Assembly: GCF_000259075.1 (NCBI RefSeq)
Contig: NZ_AJKI01000020.1
Location: 1-64,000, forward strand
Direction of reading: 5' to 3'
Source of the DNA: Marinilabilia salmonicolor JCM 21150
GTDB lineage: Bacteria; Bacteroidota; Bacteroidia; Bacteroidales; Marinilabiliaceae
Length of the DNA: 64,000 nucleotides
In this document: piece after piece, positions 27,476 to 36,189 of the stretch
Numbering within the stretch: position 1 is the first letter of the stretch
Layout: every line of letters begins with the position of its first letter
The notes under the pieces: model-generated
Databases searched by the model: none
Told to the model about the DNA's origin: nothing
Seen by the model: only the letters and a program-made list of their open reading frames with translations
Made by a program: the position numbers and the translations under genes

Positions 27476-28306
27476 TCATTGTTTTTGGTAAACACGAACA
27501 TAATCAATCATATAATCATGGGGAAACAAGGAATTATCTATTCCCTTTTTTCCACCAAGTCCTCCACCAATCGCAAGATTGAGGATCAAATGAAAAGGTT
27601 GATCAAATGGCCAGGCTCCATGCCCTTTACCATTATTGCGGAATGTAAAGTAGTGTTTCCCATCCACAAAACTTCTAATCACTTTCTCAGTCCATTCCAT
27701 TGAATATACATGAAAATCAGTTGTTGCAGTAGGTAAATAGAATTCTTCTCCTACCTGGGTTTTCTTAATGTGGTTGTAAAAACCGGTGTGCACAGTTGAA
27801 GATACAGTATCAGGTTCGAACCCTACATGCTCCATTATGTCAATTTCTCCACTTTGGGGCCAGTTTCCGTAAGTATTTTCAGTAGGCATCATCCAAATTG
27901 CAGGCCATGTTCCCCTTCCCTTTGGCACTTTTGCCCTTACAACAACTTTGCAATACTTCCAATCTCCTTTTCCTTTTGTGGTTAAACGGGCAGAACTATA
28001 ATCTTTTCCAGATAAAGGCTCCTTTATAGCTGTAATTGTCAAAATTCCATCTTTAATGTATGCATTGTCAGGATCGGCTACAGTATACCATTGCTTTTCA
28101 TTATTTCCCCACCCCCAGGAATTTCCTCTTGTGGCATAATTCCACTTTGTGGTATCCGGCAGCCCGTCTTGGTCAAATTCATCACTCCAAACCAATTCCC
28201 AGGCATCTTTATTTATATCCGGGTTTTCAACCTTTTTCTCCTTTTTTGTTATTGCACATGAAGTAATGCCAACCCATAATAATGTACAGATAAAAAATCC
28301 TTTCAT
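27476..28306 (-). CDS. GH16 endo-beta-glycanase lipoprotein (laminarinase-type)
   Basis: A 276-residue lipoprotein from ATG 28306 (MKGFFICTLLWVGITSC, lipobox Cys17). It has the GH16 jelly-roll pattern: ELVWSDEFDQDGLPD, WYT, ARLTTKGK, WPAIWMMP and the catalytic signature GEIDIMEH with nucleophile Glu154 and acid/base Glu159, ending IDYVRVYQK. The motif without an extra residue between the acids is the beta-bulge form common in GH16_3, which includes laminarinases and endo-beta-1,3-galactanases. It probably makes the internal cut in the PUL 1 polysaccharide. It precedes the GH50-like gene by about 160 bases on the same strand. Confidence 0.9.
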   Translation of the reverse strand: MKGFFICTLLWVGITSCAITKKEKKVENPDINKDAWELVWSDEFDQDGLPDTTKWNYATRGNSWGWGNNEKQWYTVADPDNAYIKDGILTITAIKEPLSGKDYSSARLTTKGKGDWKYCKVVVRAKVPKGRGTWPAIWMMPTENTYGNWPQSGEIDIMEHVGFEPDTVSSTVHTGFYNHIKKTQVGEEFYLPTATTDFHVYSMEWTEKVIRSFVDGKHYFTFRNNGKGHGAWPFDQPFHLILNLAIGGGLGGKKGIDNSLFPHDYMIDYVRVYQKQ

Positions 28307-28453
28307 AATATTCAGTTTTTTTGTTTGAGAGACAGCACATTCCACCTCTTTGTTTATATTTACTATACGCCTAATTTTTCCTGTATAAATACACCGGTGT
28401 TAAAAAAAGCTTATTTCTATTTTGGTCTGACTTCCGGTCTTGACTAAGGCTCT

Positions 28454-30014
28454 TTATTCAATCAAAAAAATCTCACCATTTAAACCGCTCAGGCTATTAC
28501 CCCCTACCATTAATGAAAAAGTACCGGGCTCAACCAAGTAGTCTCCCTCACTATCCCAAAACCCTAAAGAGGAAGCAGAGATAGAAAAAACAACCTCTTT
28601 CTTTTTGCCTGCTTCAATAAAAACACGCTGAAATCCTTTTAACTCTTTCACCGGACGAACAATAGATGCTGATTTATCCGAAATATAAAACTGTACAATC
28701 TCAGTTGCGTCAAGAGAACCGGTATTAGATACATTGACTTTTACCTTTATCGAGTCAGGCTTCTGGAACTCCTTAGCAGAAAGTCTAAGATTTTTGTATT
28801 CAAAAGTTGTGTAGGATAATCCGTGTCCAAAATGAAATAAGGGGTCAAAACCGGCATCTAAATAATAGGATCTATTTCCCAACGAAGACTGTCTTGCTTC
28901 TAATGGAATATCATCTAGCAAAACCTCTGTACCTCTGGCTGGCCGTCCCGTTGAATTGTGATTGTAATACACTGGTACTTGCCCCACCATCCTTGGAAAT
29001 GTAACAGGTAATTTTCCTGAGGGAATAGATCTTCCAAATAAAATATCAGCAATTGCAGGGCCTCCCATTGTACCGGGATGCCAGGCATAGAGAACTGCAT
29101 CTGACATCTCAACCTCATTTTCAATAGTTAAAGGGCGACCTGCCATTACTACCGTTATTAATGGAATATCAATTTTCGAAAGTTCTTTGATTAAATTGCT
29201 TTGGACCCCCTGCAAATCAATATTTGCAAGTGAATGAGCCTCGCCAGAAAGAATAGCCTCTTCTCCTACAAAAGCAATAACAGCATCTGCTCTTTTTGCT
29301 GCATTCAATGCCTTTCCAAAACTACCTTTATCCTTATCTCTGCTATACTTAATCGTTGGTTCAAATATTATTTCAACCTTATCCCCATAAGTTTTTTGAA
29401 GCGCTTCAATGGGGGTAATAACCTGTTCTTTTTCACCGTCAAAAACCCAGGTTCCCATCTGATCATGGGGAGCATCAGCCAAAGATCCGACAACAGCAAT
29501 CGTTTTGAGTTCCTCAGAAAAAGGCAATATTCTCTCATCGTTTTTCAACAAAACAATGGATTGTACCGCCGCCTCTTTAGCAAATACCTTCTCGGGAGGC
29601 TTCTACTGCAGCAATCCTGGCTCCACCCTCTACAATCGACGGATTAAAAGATGCCGCCTGCCCCAACGGAATCGGAAAGATGGTTTTATACCCATGAATA
29701 ACATCTCTGGCAATTAACAAAGGAATGCCCAAACGACTCTCTTCCATTGCAATTTTCTGAACTTCATTAACCAACTCAGGTTCTTCAATATTCAGGATGG
29801 ATCCGATATCTCCTTTCCGAACAGCTTCAAAAAGCGCTTCATTAACTCTTCTTCCGTCAAGCTGATTCATTTGACCTATTTTCTCTTTTAAGGTCATTTG
29901 TGAAAGCAACGCATCCACTTTGTGATTTATCTCATCATCAGCTCCTGAATCACTGCATGAACTGAGCATTATCGCCGAAAGCACCAACAAACAAAACACT
30001 ATTTTCATCCTCAT
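28454..30014 (-). pseudogene. GH3 beta-glucosidase with a large internal deletion and frameshift
   Basis: The first 145 codons (from ATG 30014) encode a lipoprotein signal (lipobox LSSC, Cys20) and the start of a BglX-like GH3 enzyme: LLSQMTLKEKIGQMNQLDG, IPLLIARDVIHGYKTIFPIP, ARIAAVEASREGI, then a TAA at 29577. A different frame resumes at once with AKEAAVQSIVLLKNDERILP and runs to 28454 through the C-terminal GH3 and fibronectin III-like domains (GRPARGTEVL, FGHGLSYTTFEY). Compared with E. coli BglX about 240-250 residues are missing at the junction, including the barrel region with the nucleophile Asp. The enzyme cannot be active as drawn. It sits mid-operon in PUL 1. Confidence 0.85.
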
Positions 30015-30372
30015 AAAATTTTATATTTAACCGGCACTAAAATATCATTAAGACTAAAAAACGAATAAAGCCACTTTCCTCTCGCACAACATATTTAATT
30101 GTAGTTTTTTTGCTTTAAAAACATAATGCCTGAAACATCAATATAATTTTGAATTTTTTTAACCTTATTCGAGCACGTCGGCATAGTCTAACTCCCATTT
30201 TAATCCCGGAGATTCTTACCACACCCTTTCCTCTGAGAAGAAATTAGAATGATTTGACAATACGCATTTATACATTTTACCCTGTTGAACAATTTTCTTT
30301 TAAGCAATTTATAGATCTTATCATCATAATTTCCCTTGTTTCCATCAAGCCTCAAGAATTTCAATTTAGCAC
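30015..30372. other. 358-base non-coding gap between the GH3 remnant and GH2
   Basis: AT-rich DNA with no open frame of note and no clear hairpin terminator. It is longer than the other gaps in the PUL 1 gene row, so it may hold a second promoter or the remains of deleted DNA, but I see no element that decides this. Confidence 0.4.
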
Positions 30373-32226
30373 CTATTCAAATTGTTTTTTCTTCCATTCA
30401 TAGTAATCCTTTAGAATAAAAAACGCCTTTTTTTTATTTCCGGTTGGGGAGATCAGTCCTTTTCTGTTCCATCCATCTTGTATATCGGGCAAAACCCTTC
30501 GAGGAGAGCGAAAATCTGCAAGAATCCATGGGGTAATTCCTCTTAGCTGCGTTATGTTTTCAAGCATTTTCAGAGTTTCTCTATAAAGCTCTTCCTGATA
30601 TTCTTCAGTCCAAAGTTCCTCAGCAGAACCATGATTTCCTTGTAATGCTCCGGCACCAAACTCTGAAATAATTACCGGTTTCTGATATTCAATTTCGAAT
30701 GCAGCAGTTTTTATTTTTTCATTTCTACCATCGTACCAACCGATATATTCATTGAAGGCAATAATATCTACATATTCCTGTAATGGATCTTCAACAACCT
30801 GAACATTGTCAGTTCCCGGCTTTGTGTGGCGTTCTAAGGCGGCACTAACCAAACGAACAGGATCCATCTGATGAGCTTCGGCAATTAATCTCCTAAGAAA
30901 TTTTGTCCGATATTCCGAAACCGGAGTCTCGTTGGCTACTGACCAGACAATAACTGAAGCACGGTTCTTATCCCGACCAATCATGTCCACCAATTGAGCA
31001 TGAGCATTGTTATAGGTATTTTCATTGTGCCATTGAATAGTCCAATAAACCGGAACCTCTGACCAAACCATTAAACCCAATTCATCGGCAACCCGAATCA
31101 TCGGCTCATTATGGGGATAGTGAGCCAACCGCACAAAATTACACCCCAATTCCTTAGCCCATCCCAACAAAATACGGGCGTCCTCCTTTGAATAAGCACG
31201 TCCACCCCGCATTCCGTTCTCTTCATGAATACTTATTCCCCTAAGAAAAACAGGCTTTCCATTTAACAGAATATCGGTATCTTCCACTTCAATAGTTCGA
31301 AACCCAATCTGGTCGTTTATTCTGGTGTTTTCAAATCGCAATTGAATATCATACAGAAATGGGATTTCAGGCGACCAGAGTTTTAGTCTGTCAGCACGAA
31401 TTTCCATCCTCCCTATGCCATCTGAATTTGTTATTAAAGAAGCTTCTATATCTGCTTTTGGAATGGACAAAACAACTCTCCTCTGGTCTGCATTGGACCC
31501 ATTTAATTTAACTAAAAACTCTAACATATCATCAGAACCTTTTTTCAACTGGAGATAGTAATCCTGTATGAAAGTTTCTTCTACTTCTACTATTCGAATA
31601 TCACGTGTTATTCCTCCATAATTCCACCAGTCAGTGTTTACGGTAGGAACTTTTTCTATTCCTCTGGAATTATCAACTTTCACAATAAGAAAGTTCTTAC
31701 CGGCTCTAAGCTTCTGCGTAATTTCAAAATTAAATGGAGTGAAACCACCAATATGTTTCCCAAGTTTTTCTCCATTTAGATAAACATCAGCTTCATAATT
31801 AACTGCTCCAAAGTGAACAAATTGCCTTGAATTTTTATCTTTCGGGTTATAATCGAAAGATTTATAATACCAAACAGTTCCCTCATAATAAAAGAGCTTT
31901 TCCTTTTGGGAATTCCAATCTCCGGGAACCAAAATATTATCAGCTTTTGTAAAATCATATTCAACTCTTTCGGAAGGTCCTTCCTGCCTATAACCCAGAA
32001 AAAAAGCTTCTGATTTATCTGGATTATCCTTTGTGTCACGCGCAACCCGTCTGTAATCATAATAGCCAACCTCATAAGGATCTACAAGATATTTCCAGAC
32101 ACCGTTTAATGTGGTTGTATTACGGTTATCCACGTTGATTATTTGGGTTGACTGCGCAAATACTACTGTATTAAAAAAGACACTCATCAACGTTGTAAAA
32201 ATCCAAAATCTTTTTTTACTATTCAT
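30373..32226 (-). CDS. GH2 family glycosidase (beta-glucuronidase/beta-galactosidase type)
   Basis: A 617-residue exported protein from ATG 32226 (MNSKKRFWIF; signal peptide ending near VVFAQS). Three GH2 parts are visible: the sugar-binding jelly roll (VPGDWNSQ, YEGTVWYYKSF, YLNGEKLGKHIGGFTPF), the immunoglobulin-like middle, and the TIM barrel starting LLNGKPVFLRGISIHEE. Acid/base Glu433 is in WSVANETPV and nucleophile Glu522 in IISEFGAG. The short length and FRLAHYPHNE-like start fit the beta-glucuronidase/beta-galactosidase branch. Periplasmic exo-enzyme of PUL 1. It follows the GH92 gene by 57 bases, so co-transcription is likely. Confidence 0.88.
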   Translation of the reverse strand: MNSKKRFWIFTTLMSVFFNTVVFAQSTQIINVDNRNTTTLNGVWKYLVDPYEVGYYDYRRVARDTKDNPDKSEAFFLGYRQEGPSERVEYDFTKADNILVPGDWNSQKEKLFYYEGTVWYYKSFDYNPKDKNSRQFVHFGAVNYEADVYLNGEKLGKHIGGFTPFNFEITQKLRAGKNFLIVKVDNSRGIEKVPTVNTDWWNYGGITRDIRIVEVEETFIQDYYLQLKKGSDDMLEFLVKLNGSNADQRRVVLSIPKADIEASLITNSDGIGRMEIRADRLKLWSPEIPFLYDIQLRFENTRINDQIGFRTIEVEDTDILLNGKPVFLRGISIHEENGMRGGRAYSKEDARILLGWAKELGCNFVRLAHYPHNEPMIRVADELGLMVWSEVPVYWTIQWHNENTYNNAHAQLVDMIGRDKNRASVIVWSVANETPVSEYRTKFLRRLIAEAHQMDPVRLVSAALERHTKPGTDNVQVVEDPLQEYVDIIAFNEYIGWYDGRNEKIKTAAFEIEYQKPVIISEFGAGALQGNHGSAEELWTEEYQEELYRETLKMLENITQLRGITPWILADFRSPRRVLPDIQDGWNRKGLISPTGNKKKAFFILKDYYEWKKKQFE

Positions 32227-32283
32227 GTTCTCCTGTATTTTATGACAGATCAAAAAAATATTACATAAATTAATCTGGTTAGA

Positions 32284-34275
32284 TCATTTAAATATCAATA
32301 ATCCTCCGTTAATAATGTCATCATGACTTAAGCGTACTCCATCTACCTTTTTGTCATTTAAAAACATTCTAGAACGTCCCGTTATTGAATTGTTTACTAT
32401 TCGAAACAGCGTCCCATTTCCAGGATTAATTATTACTTCATCAAATAATGGCTTAAATGCATCATAATATGGCTCACCTACAACCAAAGGGTAAAGTCCA
32501 ATTGAAGCCCACACAAACCAGGCTGACATTGTTCCGTCATCATCATCCATTTCCGGAATAAATGCTCGAGGTGCTGCCTTATACGCCATTCCTGTATATG
32601 GATTTTTAAAATGGTCATGCGTTCCATATCTATGATTCATAGAATCTTTCAAGATCGAGGCCACCCATTTATTGGTTAAATCAGGCCTGTTTAATCTTCC
32701 AAAAATAAACGGAGCATGAATATCCGGCTCATTTCCCTGATTATACAACTCATTTTCAAAGAAATATTTAAGTTGGGCAACTAAATTTTCGGTTCCCCCA
32801 ACCATTAGAGCAAGACCATTAATATCATAAGGAACAGACCATCGGTACTGCCACAAAGTTCCCTCATATAAACCCTCACCATGCATGACATCAAAGGTTT
32901 CCTCTTTGATATCCTTAAATTTCTTCTTCCAGACATTTTTCCATATTTGAGATGCTTTTTGGAAATATCTTTCTGCATCTGAATCCTTACCCAGTTCTTT
33001 AGCGATATGTCCCATTCCCCATAGATCATAAGCAGTTTCAAGATGATTATCAGGAGACCTCATCGGTAATCCTTCAGCTTCCTCTTCCATTTTTTCATAA
33101 ATCTTTTCCAGTGAGATCCCCTCTATTCCCTTTTTAAAAGCATCTAATAAAACAAGAATGGAATGTTCGGTTCGTACCGATGGTGATGATTCGAAATTTG
33201 AAGACCATTCTGGTTTTCCACTTTGATATAATGCAACCAATGATTTACATATATCACTGTAAGCAAAAGGGTCTATTAATGAAAGCAATGGGAAGCGGGT
33301 TCTATAAGTATCCCACAAAGACCAGGAACTGTAATAAACAAAGTTATCTGCCTTATTTATTTCTCCTTGAGAATCTAAATAAAGATTGTCATGAGAAGTA
33401 GCATTTACCGGATTAAGAAAACAACGATATAAAGAGGTGTAAAACATCACTTTTTCTAAATAAGTCCCCCCCTTTAAAGTTATTTTGTTTAATTTTTTCT
33501 CCCAACGTTTGTAAGCAGTATTACGTATATCATCAAAAGAAAGATGACTCTGTTTTTTAAGTTCCTTTAAAGCAGTCTGCCTGCCAATTGGGGAAAGTGC
33601 TATTCGAAATTCAACAAATGACTTGTTGCCTCTTTTAAAATGAAAACCGATCTTATTTTCTGCAACCTTTACTGTATAGGGCTCATTTATAGCCACCGCA
33701 TAGGATTGAATATACCGTCCCTTATTACAAACATTTCTGGCAGAGTAAGTGCCAACCAGAGTATCTTCATTAAGGAACTCAAAAGAACTTGTTAAAAGAT
33801 CTTCAAAGCTGGAAGAAACATCCAATTCAATAGTCAGTGATTCATTTCTGCCAAAAAAAAAACGTTGAACAGACATATTATTGGTAGCACTCAATTGCAC
33901 ACCGATCCCATTGGAAAGATCAACCCCATAATATCCGGGGACAGCTCTCTCTGTCCCTTTGTGCAAAAAGATATATTCCTCTCCATCGATTGAAGGACGT
34001 AAACTCAGATTACCCCCTGCCCCGCCACATCCTGCTCCTGATACTCTGTTAATACTAAACCCATGAAGAATTGCCCTTTCATAATTGTATCCCACATGAC
34101 TTTTAGGATCTGTATCAGGCCCAGCCTTCACCATTCCAAAAGGTACACATGCCGCTGGATGGTTCTGTCCAAAATCATCTGCAGTACCAACAAATAAATT
34201 CACATAATCAATATTTTCCTGAGCATAAATTATATGCATGCAAAAAAACAAACCAAACGAAACAAAAAATTTCAT
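32284..34275 (-). CDS. GH92 glycosidase (alpha-mannosidase family)
   Basis: A 663-residue exported protein with a short signal peptide (FFVSFGLFFCMHIIYAQ). GH92 hallmarks are present: VNLFVGTADDFGQNHPAACVPFG at the start, SGAGCGGAGGNL, WSLWDTYRTRFPL, GNEPDIHAPF and the catalytic Asp-rich motif DDDDGTMSAW (Asp577-580), where most members have G-x-x-D-x-G-x-M-S. Family members are calcium-dependent inverting exo-alpha-mannosidases; a few related enzymes act on other sugars. In a locus with GH16 and two GH2 genes a mannosidase is unexpected, so its true substrate is open. Periplasmic. Confidence 0.88.
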   Translation of the reverse strand: MKFFVSFGLFFCMHIIYAQENIDYVNLFVGTADDFGQNHPAACVPFGMVKAGPDTDPKSHVGYNYERAILHGFSINRVSGAGCGGAGGNLSLRPSIDGEEYIFLHKGTERAVPGYYGVDLSNGIGVQLSATNNMSVQRFFFGRNESLTIELDVSSSFEDLLTSSFEFLNEDTLVGTYSARNVCNKGRYIQSYAVAINEPYTVKVAENKIGFHFKRGNKSFVEFRIALSPIGRQTALKELKKQSHLSFDDIRNTAYKRWEKKLNKITLKGGTYLEKVMFYTSLYRCFLNPVNATSHDNLYLDSQGEINKADNFVYYSSWSLWDTYRTRFPLLSLIDPFAYSDICKSLVALYQSGKPEWSSNFESSPSVRTEHSILVLLDAFKKGIEGISLEKIYEKMEEEAEGLPMRSPDNHLETAYDLWGMGHIAKELGKDSDAERYFQKASQIWKNVWKKKFKDIKEETFDVMHGEGLYEGTLWQYRWSVPYDINGLALMVGGTENLVAQLKYFFENELYNQGNEPDIHAPFIFGRLNRPDLTNKWVASILKDSMNHRYGTHDHFKNPYTGMAYKAAPRAFIPEMDDDDGTMSAWFVWASIGLYPLVVGEPYYDAFKPLFDEVIINPGNGTLFRIVNNSITGRSRMFLNDKKVDGVRLSHDDIINGGLLIFK

Positions 34276-34508
34276 AGAAAACTAAACTTAAAGTAACCAG
34301 CCTATGCTTAAGCATTTGACTTGCAACCAGGAGTGCAAATAATCGCTTCATTGATAAAAGCCGAATACTCAAAACACCATCATATTTTTTTAACATAACA
34401 AAGAGGAAAGAGAAATTTATACCCCCTCTTTTTTCAAAATGTATCTGCAAACCTTATTTGCAATAGATGCAATAACATAACTCAAAAAAACAAAAGCGAA
34501 AAGCATGA

Positions 34509-36167
34509 TTATTTTTGTTGGTGCACACCGATGTCTATCCTGGAGTCTTCCGGAAGTTGATTTCCAAAAAAGTCAGTATCTGGAATTCCTGGTAGCTGAA
34601 GATTCATCCCTGCGTCTTGCACTGGAGAGTTCTCGTCCACCCTGTATCCTTCGGGACCTGTTCCAGGTTTCAAAAAAAGTGGATTTTTAAAGATTCCCTG
34701 TTTATCTTCAGGCCAATCAATTGTAGAATTACCAAAATATAAATTATTACAAAAATGATTTTTCTTGCTTTCACCCAGAGCCAAACTATGCCTATCCCCT
34801 TCGAGAAAGGATATATTATTAAAGAAATAAGTATTTGTTGCATACCCACCCCAATCTTTATGATAAACCATTTTTACGTCCGACTGCTCAGGGCTCAAAT
34901 AAAATACATTATTATAAATAAAAGTATGGTTGGCCAATCCAGCAATTTTCAAAGCAAAATAACAACCATCATCTTGGTTAGCCAGACCTTCCCTCTCAAA
35001 GATATTGTACCGTATAATTGTAGTATCATTAAATCCACCATAATAAGAAGGCCCACCAGTAACTAACATTCCAAAATCATTGTCGTGCAAATAATTATAC
35101 TGAATAATGGTGTTTTTTGACATATAATCACTATCAATGCCACCAGCATCCTCATCATTTTTGTTCTTCTTTGTAAAGGATGCCTCATTGTACTGCCATA
35201 AGGCACTATCTGTATTAAAGCTAAAAGCAGCATTCCCTGAGGCCTTCAATCCATTCTGAAAAAAGACATTGTGTTCAATAAGAGGTTTTCTGGCCACACG
35301 TACAATCAACGCATTTGCTCCGGCTCTCTCAAACACATTCTTACGCACCACATAATTCACAGAAGGCGTCCAATTTTCAATTGAATCCAAACTCCTTTTC
35401 GACCACGAGCTTCTGTTGGAGAGTCCTGTACGATCGACATCATGAATGTAACAATCTTCAACCAACAAATCATCAAAATAAGTAGGCACTTTATCTCCGG
35501 CAATCTCAATAAAAATACCCCCATTATTTTTCGTTTCTTCCTCCTTTTGATTTATTGCTCCGTTGACTCCGTGTACTTCCAGGTTTAGAAAATTTACTTC
35601 ATCTATCCTGCCAATATCGGTTGCCAGATAATAGATCCCCATTCTCCTGCTATTATTAGAAATGTATTGATCCGGGTTTTCTACATTGAACCAAACAAAA
35701 ATATTCTCCTCTTCCCATTTGGATAATAACTTACCATCCTCATCTGATCGGTCATAATTAGTAATCTCAAGATCCCTTAAAGTAATGTATTCGCAATTCT
35801 CAAGAAAAACAGTTGCTATAACGCCGTTTCCATTAATTCGCGGTCGGGCTCCCTTTCCATAAGCACCAATTACGATAGGTTCCCTTTCAGTACCGGAGCT
35901 CGTGAAATAAATATCTCCCTCCCATTCCTGATCTCTTTTAAACAGAAGGTTAGTTCCTGGAGTAAAGTGATACTCATTAATATTTCTCAATGTTTTCCAT
36001 GGAGAACTTTCAGACATTCCGTCATTCGAATCATCTCCCATTTCTGCATCAATGTAAAAAATCTCTCGCTCATCCACCCTCGAAGAAAAACCACAAGAAA
36101 ACAGAAACATCCCTTGAAACAAGAAAGAAATCAAAATGAAAAATGATATATTTTTTCGACTATACAT
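34509..36167 (-). CDS. Right-handed beta-helix lipoprotein, possible polysaccharide lyase or epimerase
   Basis: A 552-residue lipoprotein (lipobox FSC, Cys25). The mature start FYIDAEMGDDSNDGMSESSPWKTL is the DUF1565-like cap of secreted parallel beta-helix proteins. Repeated short strands follow with asparagine-rich turns (TIIQYNYLHDND, TIIRYNIFERE, FIYNNVFYLS, TYFFNNISF), and the tail has SPVQDAGMNLQ and RIDIGVHQQ. The fold is shared by pectate and alginate lyases, epimerases and some hydrolases, and no catalytic set can be assigned by eye. It lies inside PUL 1, 22 bases after the second GH2 gene ends, so it probably acts on the same glycan. Confidence 0.75.
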   Translation of the reverse strand: MYSRKNISFFILISFLFQGMFLFSCGFSSRVDEREIFYIDAEMGDDSNDGMSESSPWKTLRNINEYHFTPGTNLLFKRDQEWEGDIYFTSSGTEREPIVIGAYGKGARPRINGNGVIATVFLENCEYITLRDLEITNYDRSDEDGKLLSKWEEENIFVWFNVENPDQYISNNSRRMGIYYLATDIGRIDEVNFLNLEVHGVNGAINQKEEETKNNGGIFIEIAGDKVPTYFDDLLVEDCYIHDVDRTGLSNRSSWSKRSLDSIENWTPSVNYVVRKNVFERAGANALIVRVARKPLIEHNVFFQNGLKASGNAAFSFNTDSALWQYNEASFTKKNKNDEDAGGIDSDYMSKNTIIQYNYLHDNDFGMLVTGGPSYYGGFNDTTIIRYNIFEREGLANQDDGCYFALKIAGLANHTFIYNNVFYLSPEQSDVKMVYHKDWGGYATNTYFFNNISFLEGDRHSLALGESKKNHFCNNLYFGNSTIDWPEDKQGIFKNPLFLKPGTGPEGYRVDENSPVQDAGMNLQLPGIPDTDFFGNQLPEDSRIDIGVHQQK

Positions 36168-36189
36168 AAGACTAATTCCTAGAAGTCAA

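Noticed and set aside
27428-27703. Plus-strand frame overlapping the GH16 3' end
   Set aside because: Antisense to the GH16 catalytic domain; no independent support.
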